Of a stretch of 64,000 nt of DNA, positions 10,669 to 21,849 are shown in pieces (the stretch's first letter is position 1; each line of letters opens with the position of its first letter). The notes beneath the pieces were generated by a model. It was not told where the DNA came from. It searched no databases and saw only the letters and a program-made list of their open reading frames with translations. This DNA comes from Panax quinquefolius. Lineage: Eukaryota; Streptophyta; Magnoliopsida; Apiales; Araliaceae. The stretch is from NCBI GenBank assembly GCA_020205615.1, contig CM035164.1, positions 3,871,501-3,935,500 on the forward strand. The letters are read 5' to 3'. Made by a program: the position numbers and the translations under genes.

Positions 10669-11675
10669 TATGACGCCTCCAAAATAGGTATACATCACCC
10701 ATTTTGGGTCGCCAAATACATGGTACAAAATTCAAATACAAACTTAATCAATACAACTGTCGTGTAAAATACGACAAAACATAGCTGAAAGTTTTAACAG
10801 GAATATTGTCTTCTAGATAATATTCAAACTTAAATTCAATTCCCATTACATTTATTATCACACTAAATAGTGATGATTACTAAAACAACCATCTCGGACC
10901 GTCACTCCATTCCCCGACTAGTCTCGACTACGTTCTCATTTCTTGAAGAGAACAAAGAAAGCAAAAGGGTGAGCTCAACTAGCCTAGTAAAAAATATTAT
11001 GACTAAGATAATGCAGAATAAATTATCGTTAGCCTTCAACAGTGTTAAACTGATAAAATATAATAAATATCAAGTTTAACTACAGCAGAACATGCAATCC
11101 ATTAGAAAAGTCAAATAGAGCATTATATCTACTATATTCTATGATTTAAAAACTTTATCATTAATTTTATCGCTGAGAATCAGCTTAATATATAATCCAC
11201 GTCATCGAATCACCCATGCACTATTGGCCAAGGATATTCATTAGTATCATGTCCACGAATTATCCATGTACTACGGGCCAAAGATATTCGTGTAATCATC
11301 AATGGTCATGATCATGCCAACAACTTTCCATCAATGCACTACGGGCCAATGAAGACTTTTACCACATCATCTGTAACATTACGGTCATGCATATACCAAA
11401 TAATTCATGGTCATAATCATACCAATCAATAGTCCATGTATGCACTATGACCAAAGATGACTTTCATCACAATATAAACATGACGATGATGACAATGATA
11501 TAGTAATTCAATTAAATGAAAGCAAAGGATAAATTTTAAATATTTATAATTTAATTTATCCAGAATTCAAAAACGCCCAAATTGTCAACATGATACTGCT
11601 TTGTGGAGTAAAATTCAAGAATAATATTGTATCAAAAATGATTTGGACCGAAAAGAAATTAATTTTTGTCATGAA

Positions 11676-11766
11676 TAGTACCCCGGGTGAATAGTACCCT
11701 CATGAATAGTACCTTCGTGAATAGTACTTCTGGAATAATACCCCGTGAATAGTACTCCGACATGAA
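11676..11766. repeat. GTGAATAGTAC-type minisatellite in the solo LTR
   Basis: About six degenerate units of roughly 15-18 bp contain the core GAATAGTA followed by a variable CC/CT tail. The same core array is much longer in the related solo LTR (49325-49545). Elements A and B lack it. Confidence 0.75.
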
Positions 11767-12344
11767 AAAGTTAAAATTTATCAAGAATGTTCAGAATAAT
11801 ATTTTCATTAAAATATACTAGATGAAACATAAATTTCAAGGATATTCTACTAATTTTATGGAGTATAGAAGCCAAAACTTTAACAAAATGGGTGTAGAAT
11901 TCGGAATCTGAAACGAAATAATATTACTTACATACTATAGAGTATGGAAGAAAATATTATTTTTTACGAATATTGAACAAAAATAATATCCCTTCCCTTA
12001 AAAAGAAGAGTATTCCAATTGGTATAACAGGCGTATTCTTGAAGAAAATTTTCACTGTTTTCTACGCTCAAAGCTTTTTAAAACTCTGAAGAAATACGCT
12101 CAATATTATAGAAGAAGAATTCTCTAATTCTGGTGTGATTTTCAATTCTAAACTAAACATCCTATTTATAGGAGAATGGAAGGATACTATTTGAATTTAG
12201 AAAATCACGGACTGCACAGTAACGGGCAACGTTCGACTGATTTTTTTTATGATTTACTATGCAAACACTATGCATAATAAAATATAATATATTCTATTTT
12301 ATATAAAATAAAATTTATAATATATATATATATATTTATATAGA

Positions 12345-12565
12345 GCAAGGATCAAGAGCATTCCTCTTAAATAACATTCCTCCTTAAATAGCACTCTTTT
12401 ATTAAAACGACGTCGTTTTGGAGTCGCCGCGGGTGGCATTTTTGAAAATAAAAGAAAAACAAGTGGGACCACACTCTTTTAAGTCACTCCATAACGACGT
12501 CGTTTTAATAAAGGAGTGCTATTTAAGGAGGAATGTTATTTAAGAAGAATGTTCTTGATCCTTGC
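12345..12565. mobile_element. fold-back MITE with ACGACGTCGT palindromes
   Basis: The left arm starts GCAAGGATCAAGAGCATTCC and the right arm is its reverse complement, ending GATCCTTGC. The arms pair for about 75 bases. Each arm carries an ACGACGTCGT palindrome (near 12405 and 12493). The 221-bp element sits between TA-rich tracts, so its target duplication cannot be read. It resembles Mutator-type fold-back MITEs of plants, but the superfamily is not proven. Confidence 0.75.
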
Positions 12566-12635
12566 ATATATATATATATATATATATATTTAAACCTTTA
12601 CCCTTATGGCAAAGGCAACACTCACACACACAATT

Positions 12636-12716
<81 letters not shown>
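12566..12716. repeat. (TA)n, (CA)n, (TA)n compound microsatellite
   Basis: TA repeats (12566-12590), CA repeats (about 12624-12673) and TA repeats (12674-12714) run almost without a break next to the fold-back MITE. A further TA run lies at about 12819-12850. Open frames over this stretch are low-complexity artefacts. Confidence 0.9.
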
Positions 12717-12717
<1 letters not shown>

Positions 12718-12813
12718 CTAATACTCCCTCCCAAACACGTTTCCTCCCCTCCACCCCATTTTCATTTTTCATCCCACATGTGGGCCCCACCACCCCACAT
12801 GTCACTTTCACAC

Positions 12814-12852
<39 letters not shown>

Positions 12853-13627
12853 TAAACAATTTTATACCGATTATTTTGAAAAAGGGGTAAATGGGGGTCC
12901 AAATAACAAGTAAAATTTACAACAAATACTTCATAAAAATCCCCTCAATATTTTTAACAACATTTATTCATCATTATTATAATTCTCAATATTCACAATC
13001 AGATCGTTCCCAAGAAAGAGGGGGCTTTCCGATAAGGATTTCTCCCTATTGTCGCGCAATTAGGTGACCATATCCCTTTCCTCGACAGAACTTTCTAGAC
13101 ATTGTTAATTATGTAAATAATAATATGAAGAACTTGTTATCTCAATTATTGATTTAATAATATAAATATTAACAACAATTGAATCAAATAACGTGAGATA
13201 ATGTGCAGCAATTACTGTAGCAATAATTAAATATAACTGAGTGACTTCTCACGTAAACATCAATAATCAATATCGTGTTACTCTTACTACGAACCACGCC
13301 AGTATTATTACTTTTATCGTGGGTATTTCAACAGTTAACGGTAAAACTTTCGTTGTTACTTTTATAAAAAGATATTTCTGTCGTTTTCTAACTCCGACAA
13401 TAATTCTGTTGTGGGGTCCACTAATGATTGTGCCGTCATACGAATAATTCCTGTTAAAACGAATATTCCCCGACCAATCGAATATTTTATAACAACTTGC
13501 ATACTTTGTAAAATTTATAAATATTACCCACAACTATAACATTATATCAAATCCACACCATAATGTTCAAAACATATATCGAGAAAAATTTAATCTTTAT
13601 TTATGAAAGTTGGGGTCTTACAGAAAT

Positions 13628-13884
13628 AGTCTTATGTGACATCATATTGTGTGTGGGAGTAATTAAATGTGTATTTTAAACCTATGAGAGAAATTAACTT
13701 TGACTAAATCAATAATTAATATTAAATGATTATTTTAATAGAATAGGAATGATAAATAATATTGGTACCCAACTAAATTATATTCTAGTCTAATGTAAAT
13801 ATCCTTTGAAATAAACCAATCTACATATATTATATAATTTAATGTGTAATGTATGAGTGAGTGTATAAACAGATGTACATGGAT
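13628..13884. other. AT-rich sequence without recognised gene (right half)
   Basis: It continues the 10216-10668 stretch after removal of the solo LTR and one copy of GAAAT. There is no coding signal. It joins the gypsy fragment E at about 13885. Confidence 0.5.
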
Positions 13885-15519
13885 TATGTATTGCCCAAAC
13901 CTTTAACATGATTGTCCAAGATGCAGTGGCTGCGAAGGACGTGGTGTCAGGTATTCTCCCAATCAATAATATAAATGCCTATGTATTATTTGATTCGGGT
14001 GCTACCTGTTTCTTTGTTTCTGAAGACTTTGCTAATCGATTAAACCTACCCCATGAACACTTAGAAAATTCGTTGAACATAGAGATTGCGAATAAGGAAG
14101 TGATTCCCGTAGAGTTCGTTTACCAAAATTGTTGTGCAAACATTAGAGGTCACGAACTAAACGTAAACTTAATTTCGATTAGACTAAAAGAGTTTGATGT
14201 GATATTAGGAATGGATTGGTTATCTAGCCACACTGCGATAATCGATTGTTAAAAGAAAAACGTGAACCTTCAGAATTCAAATCAGTCTAAGGTAGTGTTT
14301 TATGGTAGCTCATCGCTCAAGCAATCATTTTGCCTTACGATGATGCAGGCCAAGAAATTGCTAAAGAAAGGACGTGTAGGTTATTTAACCTATATAGTGG
14401 AAACTCAAAAAAAGGGAGTAGAAATGAAAAATATATCAGTAGTGAGAGATTTCCAAGACATGTTTCCAGATGATTTGCCTGGTCTTCCACTAGACAGAGA
14501 AATATAATTCATAATAGACTTATAACCAGGAACGACACCGATTTTGAAAGCCCCATATCGTATGGCGCCATTAGAAATGAAGGAATTGATGATTCAATTG
14601 TAAGAGTTGCTAGATAAGGGTTACTTTCGGCCGAGTGTGTCTCCTTGGGGAGCACCAGTGTTGTTTGTAAAGAAGAAGAATGGATCGATGAGGCTCTGTA
14701 TCGAATATCAGGAGTTGAACCGAGTGATGATTGAGAATAAATATCCGTTGCCAAGGATATACGACCTTTTCGATCAACTGAAGGGAGCGAAGTTTTTTTC
14801 CAAAATAGACTTAGGAATGAGTTATCATCAGTTGAAAGTGCGAGAGGAGGACATACCAAAGACGACGTTTCGAACTCGTTACGGACATTACAAATTTCTA
14901 GTGATGTCATTTGGGTTGACTAATGCTCCGACAGCATTCATGGACTTGATGAACCGAGTTTTCAAGCCATACTTAGATAAGTTCGTAGTAGTATTTATCG
15001 ACGACATTTTAATTTATTCAAAGACTAAGGAAGAGCACGCCGAACAGCTGAAGATGGTATTGGAAGCATTGAGAAAGGAAAAGATGTACGCTAAATTTTT
15101 GAAATGTGAATTTTGGATGGAAAAGGTTCAGTTTTTAGGACACGTGATAAATCAAAATGGAATTTTTGTGGATCCTGCAAAAGTGGAGGCAGTAAGTAAC
15201 TGGGAACAACGGACGCCAACAGAAGTAAGAAGTTTCTTACGGTTAGTCGGGTACTATCGAATATTTATCCAAGATTTTTCTAAGATAGCAACCCCGTTGA
15301 CCAATCTAACAAGGAAGACAGTGAAGTTCGTATGGACGAACAAATGCGAAGATAGTTTTCAAGAGTTGAAGAGGAGGTTGAGTGAAGCGCTTGTAATATC
15401 ATTACCAGATGATACAGGAGGATTTGTAATGTATAGTGATGCGTCGCATAGAGGACTTGGATGTGTGCTAATGCAGCATGGCAAGGTCATTGTGTATGCG
15501 TCACAATAGTTGAAAGATT
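13885..15519 (+). pseudogene. gypsy fragment E: protease, RT and start of RNase H
   Basis: A single reading frame from 13908 to 15509 covers an aspartic protease (YVLFDSGATCFFVS, then VILGMDWLSSHTA), the linker to RT (PGLPLDREI, APYRMAPLEMKELM) and a complete RT palm. The RT has [43 protein letters not shown] and the catalytic [11 protein letters not shown]. The first RNase H motif follows ([18 protein letters not shown]). The frame is broken only by point stops (14250-14252, 14505-14507, 14523-14525, one just before 14607, and 15507-15509), with no frameshift. It is related to elements A and B but clearly a different family, and lies on the opposite strand. Gag and LTR are absent, and the right end gives way to a MITE-like repeat at 15520. 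Confidence 0.88.
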
Positions 15520-15612
15520 TCAAAAAAGGGCAAAGGGTCAAAAAAGCCCCTGATGTTTGCCCCGATGTCCCACTTGCACCCTAAACTATTTTTTTCCCAA
15601 AAGTATCCTAAA
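15520..15612. repeat. MITE/MULE-like repeat, left half
   Basis: The sequence starts GGGCAAAGGGTCAAAAAAG and contains GCCCCTGATGTTTGCCCC, a style common at ends of plant Mutator-type MITEs. It stops at the LTR of element B and continues at 56933. The bases next to the LTRs, CTAAA (15608-15612) and CTTAA (56933-56937), are an imperfect 5-bp target duplication. Confidence 0.5.
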
Positions 15613-18439
15613 TGTGACGCCCCCAAAACATGTATACATCACCCATCTTGAGTCGCCAAATACATGGTAAAAAATTCAAATACAACTTAATTATACAACA
15701 GTTGTGTAAAATACGACAAAACATAATCTAAGAGTTTTAATAAGAATATTGTCATCTAGATAATATCCACACTCAAGGGAGTCTTCATTCATTTATTATC
15801 ACACTATTTAACAGAATAGTGAGGCCTACTAATACTATCATTTGGACCATCACTCCGTTCCCCGACTAGTCCCGACTATGTTCTCATTTCCTGAAGAGAA
15901 CAGTGAAAGAAAGGGTGAGCTCAACTAGCCCAGTAAGAAATATTATGACTAAGATAATGCAGAATAAATTATCATTAGCCTTCAATAATGTTAAACATAT
16001 AGAATATAATAGACAACAAGTTTAACTGCAGCGAAACAAGCAATCCATTAGAAGAGTCAAGTAGAGCATAAAATCTACTATCTTCTATGATTTAAAAAGT
16101 TTTTCATCAACTTTATCATTGAGACTCGACAATAAATAAAATCGAATCATCCCTGCATCACGGCCAAGGATATTCATGTAATCATCAATGGTCATGATTA
16201 TACCAAATAATCCCTGGGCATAATCATATCAACAACTGTCCATCAATGAACTACAGGCCAATGAGGACTTTTACCACAACATTCCTCACATTACAGTCAT
16301 GATTATACAGAATAATCCCTGGTCATAATCATACCAAGTCCATCTATGCACGTAAGCCAAAGATGACTTTAATCATAATATAAGCATGAGGATGATGACA
16401 ATGACATAATAATTCAATAAAATAAGTTCAAGGATAAATTTTAAAGATTTATAATTTTAATTTATCCAGAAATCAATAACGTCCAAATTGTCAACATGAT
16501 ACTTCTTTGTGGAGTAAAATTCAAGAATGCTCAGAAGAATATTTCCATGAAAAGATACTGGATGAAGCGCAAATATCAAGGATATTCCACTAATTTCATG
16601 GAGTATAGAAGCCAAAACTTTAACCAACTGAGTATAATCGAATATATGAAACCGCAAATGGATTTTTGCCCGTCATGTAGTAATCCACGTAGATAGATCA
16701 TTTCCACAATTTAATAAGGAATGAATACGAAGGATCATTCACTATGCATGCGGTAATCCACATAGACATGTTATTCCAACCGAATACTAAAGAATGGAAC
16801 CAGGTCATGCGTAACCCGCACAGACAGGATATTCCAACAGAATAATAAAGAATGGAACCAGGTTATGCGTAATCCGCACAGACAGGATATTCCAACAGAA
16901 TAATAAAGAATGGAATAACAACATAATTCACCGTACGTGCGATAGGCCGTCTGCAAATGAGTTATTCCAATGAATAATAAAAAGAATAGAATAACAGAAG
17001 AATTTTACCATGTATGCGGTACTTCGCATAGACAAGTTATTCCAACATAATAATAAAGATTGGAAAAACAACCCTTACGAGTATTGAAAGAAAATAACTC
17101 TCTTCATGAATACAAAAGAATAATACCCCTTACCTTAGAATAAAACTTGATACTGGAATAGAGAGGTAGTAGACTTCTCTTCTTCTTTCTCTCTATAGTT
17201 TCTCTCTATAATAATTACTCTATAGATTTAGTGAATTGGTGAGAAATGAAGGAAGAATGATCTTCTATTTATAGGAAAATATAGTTTCGATAATTGCACG
17301 TTTTGGGGCTCAAAATATTACAGTATAATACCTTCCTCTTTTTCTTCATTTTTAATTTAGTTCTGCAAGTATTATTAAACTTGCACCACCTCCCCTAATA
17401 GTAAATAATGTGAATCAATAGTTCAATCATGTGAATCAATAATCATGTGAAAATACGAATTACAGTATAGTACCTTCAACTATACCTCCATTTTTAACTT
17501 AGTCATGCAAGTATTATCAATCTTGCACCACCTCCCCTAATAATACAAGAATGTGAATCAATAGTACACACATATGAACAAATAGTTATAATCATGTGAA
17601 TTAATAACAATTAATTGCTCATTTACCCGGTTAATTACCCGATTGGTCAACATAACCTCCAGACATCATTTATTATCGAAATAAATGTCAATTTTCACTA
17701 ACACTAATAATTCCAACACAATGGAACTATCCATTTCATCTTTAATCAACACGAACTTATTCATCATTAATATTATAATTCACAATATTTAACAACCAGG
17801 TCATTCTCAGGAAAGAGGGGGCTTTCCGATAAGAATTTCTCCTTATTGGCGCGCAATTAGGTGACCAAACCTCTCCTTGACAGAACTTCTAGACATTGTC
17901 AATATTGCAAATAATAATATGAATTACTTTGTCATCTCAATTATTGATTTAATAATATAACATATTATGCAGATGATACCGTGACAATAATTGAATCAAT
18001 AATATGAGAGATATGATCAAGAATTCTTTGTAGCAATAATTGAGTATAACTAAGTGACTTCACGTAAGCATCAATAATCAATACCGGTAATGCTACTACG
18101 CAACCACGCCAGACATCGCATTTACTTTTACTACCGTAGTTCAATAGTTTTAATGGTAAAACTTTAAATCGTTATTTTTATAAAAGATAATTACATCTTT
18201 TTCTAACTACGACAATACTTCCGCTAATGGGGTCCACTTAATGATTGTCTTGTCGTCATTTATATTCCTGTTAAAATGAATATTCCCAGAGCCAATCGAA
18301 TATTATATAACCACTTGCTTACTTTGTAAAATTTGTAAATATTACCCACAACTATAACATTATATCAAATCCACATCATAATATTCAAAAATATAATTCG
18401 AGAAAATTATTCTTTATTCATAAAAGTTGGGGTCTTACA
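15613..18439 (-). repeat. 3' LTR of element B
   Basis: Edges are TGTGACGCCC and GGGGTCTTACA. It is 2827 bp. On its right (minus-strand upstream) it touches a polypurine tract and integrase tail, which identifies it as the 3' LTR. A minisatellite (16770-17060) and TATA box (17265-17274) are present. Confidence 0.92.
16770..17060. repeat. ~60-bp minisatellite in the 3' LTR of element B
   Basis: Units beginning TATTCCAACAGAATAATAAA and ending with a CATGCGTAA-CCGCACAGACA half recur about five times with drift. The 5' LTR carries the same array at 55170-55560. Confidence 0.8.
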
Positions 18440-18449
18440 ACCTCCCATT
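18440..18449 (-). promoter_or_regulatory. polypurine tract of element B
   Basis: AATGGGAGGT on the minus strand directly precedes the 3' LTR. It is the expected plus-strand primer for reverse transcription in Tekay elements, where a GACGAAATTTC word lies just upstream, as it does here. Confidence 0.8.
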
Positions 18450-18462
18450 CTTATGAAATTTC

Positions 18463-19266
18463 GTCCTCAAAATTAGGGTACGTACCTAGTATATCGAAGA
18501 GGTGAGGATATCTTGACTTCATCTCAGATTCTAACTCCTAGGTTATTTCCTGCATATCGTGGTTTCTCCAAAAAAACTTTGACTTGAGGTATAACCTTTG
18601 AGCGTAGAATATGATCCTTCTTATCCAAGATTTTAACAGATAACTCTTCATATGTTAAATCTTCTTCTATCTCGTCTGGTTCTAGTTCAATAATATGGTT
18701 CGGGTATTTCATATATTTACGTAACATAGATATGTGAAAAACGTTATGAACACGAGACATACTTGGCGGTAAGGCGAGTCTATAGGCCATAGTTCCTACT
18801 CGATCGAGGATTAAAAATGGGCCGATGAATCGAGGATTGAGCTTTCCTCTCTTTCCAAATCTCGTAACTCCTTTCCATGGAGCAACACGTAACAACACAT
18901 GATCTCCAATATTGAATTCCACGTCCTTTCGATGAAGATCGTCATAACTCTTTTGTCGATCTTGTGAGGTTTTTATACATTGTCGGATTGTTTGGATATT
19001 TTTCGTAGTCATACGTACCAAATCCGGTCCCAACAACGTTGCTTCACCCACCTCATCCCAGCATACTGGAGAACGACACTTTCTTCCATACAACGCCTCA
19101 AATGGAGCCATACCAATACTTGTTTGATAACTATTGTTGTAGGAAAACTCCACCAATGGTAAGAACTTGTCCCAACTTCCCTTGAAGTCAAGGACACAGA
19201 GTATTAATAAATCTCCAAGAGTTTGAATAGTCCTTTCTGACTGCCCATCCGTTTGAGGATGATATG
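18463..19266 (-). pseudogene. integrase C-terminal part and chromodomain-like tail of element B
   Basis: Starting at the Athila junction, the fragment opens with the end of the catalytic core ([15 protein letters not shown], holding the catalytic Glu) and then [20 protein letters not shown]. The GPY/F module (FIGPFLILDRVGTMAYRL) and HNVFHISMLRKY follow. A 210-codon open stretch covers 19156-18524. The final segment, split by a shift, reads WRNHDMQEIT and ESEMKSRYPHLF in the next frame. This is the shape of a group II chromodomain tail, which in chromoviruses steers insertion toward heterochromatin. The N-terminal zinc-binding part and the first two Asp residues are missing. Confidence 0.85.
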
Positions 19267-20640
19267 TGATAAGTGGATTTTATATACACGAATCAATATT
19301 CATTTCAAGTTTAAATTCATAGTTATCTTCGTGTTTTGTGTTTGTTTTACTCTTTTTGTGTTAATTTATGTGTAGGGTGGTCATGGATGCAAGAGGTGAA
19401 GAATGGCGGAGTTTTAGAGCAAAAGTGGAAAAACGCATGAAAGTAGAAAAATCCTTTAGCGATAGCTTAACACTTGAGCGAACCTTTTTAAGTCAATACC
19501 ACCACATAAGCTGGAGTCCCATTTTTTGAAGTGTCCTGTTCGGTTTTGATGTCTGCTGGTGCACGGTTTTTGGGACTCCGTTAGGCACCTGGACTTTATA
19601 TGAGGGGACGTCAACCAAAATAAGGAGAAGAGCTTAATATTACTTTGATATACAACAATCATACAACACACGGAGCATAATTCAAGAGGATTTCTAGGAT
19701 TCAAGTGCAACTTTGGAGGAGTAATTTTCAGAGATTGTCACGACAATTGCGAATCGAGTCTACGTGAAGGGGTTTTCAATATTCTTCTTCTCTTAAGTCT
19801 TATTTGTGATTGGAAGGATGTTTTCAGTATATTATTCAGTTTTGAATTCATTCATTATGAATTAATTCACTTATTAGACTTGTGATGGATCTTTGGGCGA
19901 AACGATGATTCTAAAGCTTTGATTTCCAATTCAATAATATATTTTCAGTTTATCTATGTTAATTCGAGTGTGAATTTATGAATTGCCTGATCAACAATTT
20001 TTTGTGGATTTGAATGGAATCGAGAGAGGAGATTCGAATCTAGACCTAGTTAATATAGCATGTGTCATGAATTTTGTCAATAGCAGATTTTTGATTATTG
20101 TTAAGGTAGAGATACGCTTGACATCACATATAATCGTATAGAGAGCTTGAACTTAAACCTTCTTTAATTGCAGTTCACATAGAGATATAGTGAGTTGGTT
20201 AATTTAGGTGTTTAACAGATTTCTATCTTAATTATGGATTGATGTTAATACGGTATTAGTGCATCGAGAGGTGGCTAGTATTACATTCGTGTTTTTGATT
20301 AATAAACTGGGATATTAAATTGAGTTGGAATAAAGGTTTGAAAATCAGAGTAAAGCTCAGGGTGAAATCATAAGTCTAATTCTCCATTAATTGTTTGAAA
20401 TTTTGGATTTTGATATTGGTGACTATTTTGTGGTAGTTTATTTATTTATTAACTTAGTTTCTATAATTAAAAACCATTGAATTGATTAGTTTAATAAAAT
20501 TAGGGTTAATAGAAAATTGATAATTGTGAAGTTAAAATTCTTGCTAATTTGTCTTCGTGGGAACGATACTCTATTCACTACTATATTACTTGTTGACTAC
20601 GTACACTTGCGTGGTTTGAGCGTATTGATTTTACCCAACA
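19267..20640 (+). repeat. Athila LTR1, left copy
   Basis: It begins TGATAAGTGGATTTTATATA, ends TTTTACCCAACA and is 1374 bp. It matches 46487-47891 over its whole length, with small differences and indels. It is followed directly by a primer binding site. Confidence 0.9.
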
Positions 20641-20664
20641 AGTTTTTGGCGCCATTGCCGGGGA
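20641..20664 (+). promoter_or_regulatory. primer binding site next to left LTR1
   Basis: TTTTGGCGCCATTGCCGGGG follows the LTR after one or two bases. TGGCGCC-GTTGCCGGGG is the known Athila-type site, complementary to the 3' end of tRNA-Asp. The same site follows the first LTR2 (34210-34230) but is lost after the second LTR2. Confidence 0.8.
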
Positions 20665-20775
20665 ATTAGTTTAATATCTCTTTGCCAATATTAATTTCAA
20701 TCAAATTAGTCTTAATTTAAACATTTTTATTTTTATTTTTAATTCTCTTCCTATATTTCTCTCTTTTCAGGTACC

Positions 20776-21849
20776 ATGGATGACTTTGCGTATCAATGGC
20801 CATACACGAACATGACTCAACCAAGGGAAACAGGGATTGATGGACTTAATACATCTTCTATAGAGCCAATACAAATTGAGGCAACTTCGAAGATGTTGGA
20901 GGTTATCGCAGCCCAACGGAGTCGAAGGATGGCAAGAATGACTCAGCCAAGGGGAGCGGAGATTGACATACTCGTGACACTTTCTGCAATGTCAGCACAG
21001 ATTGAAGAACTTTCGAGGAAGTTGGACGTTTTTGCAGCCCAAAGGAGTCGAAGGATTGCAATTATTTGTAACTATTGTGCTGGAAATCACCCGAGTAATC
21101 AATGCACCATCAATCTTGGGCCAGTACAGTATGGTGAATACCTCAACGATTATACATATGCTAATTATCATCAAGTTTGGGGGTATCACCCAGATTCATC
21201 ATGGAGCGATACTTATGAAGACCAACATTACGCTCTAAATCCGTCAGACACACCGGAATTTTCATGTCCACCTCCAGTGTCACAAGAGACAGATAATTCA
21301 AGGTTGGAGGAATTGTTTTCCAAGTTAGTAGCAGTAAATGAGGAGAAGATGAGTAATCAAGCGAGGTCAATTCAAAATCTTATGGATCAGATAGAGCAAA
21401 TGACCAAAGTCGTAAGCAACCTTCCTTAAAATAATTGGTGTTATGACGAGGATTCCGAGATTGATGAAGTGCTCGAGCAAAATCTATACCTGGATGAGCC
21501 ACAAGATATAGGAAGTGTGGAGACAATTGGGGATAATGAAATAGAGGTCCACAAAGATCTAAATGGGTCTCCACCGAAGATCAAAGAGTCAGTCAGATTT
21601 TCAAAATCATGCCCACTTGGTAGTCATGTCGTCGACGAAGCTCTTGTTGACATAAGAGTGAGTACAATTTTCAATCCATGGTGGGAAAAGAAAGAGAATA
21701 TAGACGAAGAGCCCATTGTGTGTGACAAGCTTCCATGCCCCAAAGTGATCACATACACAATGGAGAAAACACCTAGCTGTGCGACGTTCTTGATTGAGAT
21801 CATACCAAATCGAGCATCTTTAGGTGACTTTGATGCATTACCATCGTAA
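20776..21849 (+). pseudogene. gag-like ORF of non-autonomous Athila-related unit a
   Basis: A 357-codon frame with one in-frame stop (TAA 21427-21429) and no frameshift. Residues 13-54 and 55-95 are a tandem duplication (both start MTQPR and end AAQRSRR), a 126-bp unit. A zinc knuckle of the form C-X2-C-X3-H-X4-C follows (CNYCAGNHPSNQC, about residues 98-110), like the Athila gag knuckle at 38926. A Tyr/His-rich stretch and a coiled-coil-like end (KLVAVNEEKMSNQ) come next. After the TAA the frame has an acidic stretch, then a segment starting GSHVVDEALVDIR with a Trp pair (NPWWEKKENIDEEPIV) that I do not recognise. The capsid domain seen at 37980-38618 is absent, so this is a shortened gag, as in gag-only non-autonomous LTR elements. 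Confidence 0.7.
20812..21063 (+). repeat. 126-bp tandem duplication inside the gag-like ORF
   Basis: Two adjacent units, 20812-20937 and 20938-21063, encode parallel 42-residue segments (MTQPR-GID...QIEA...AAQRSRR). The unit length keeps the frame. Confidence 0.85.

Larger units (their letters stand above)
10669..13622 (-). mobile_element. solo LTR, Tekay family, second subfamily
   Basis: The word GAAAT lies on both sides (10664-10668 and 13623-13627), a 5-bp target duplication. The left edge is TATGACGCC (canonical TGTGACGCC with one change) and the right edge GGGGTCTTACA. No internal domain is attached, so this is a solo LTR left by recombination between the two LTRs of a former element. 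At 2954 bp it is the longest copy, partly because of an inserted fold-back MITE and microsatellites. It carries a GTGAATAGTA array instead of the minisatellite of A and B, which it shares with the solo LTR at 48331-51180. Confidence 0.88.

Noticed and set aside
12533..12859. Several overlapping frames rich in Tyr-Ile or Thr-His
   Set aside because: They are translations of TA and CA microsatellites.
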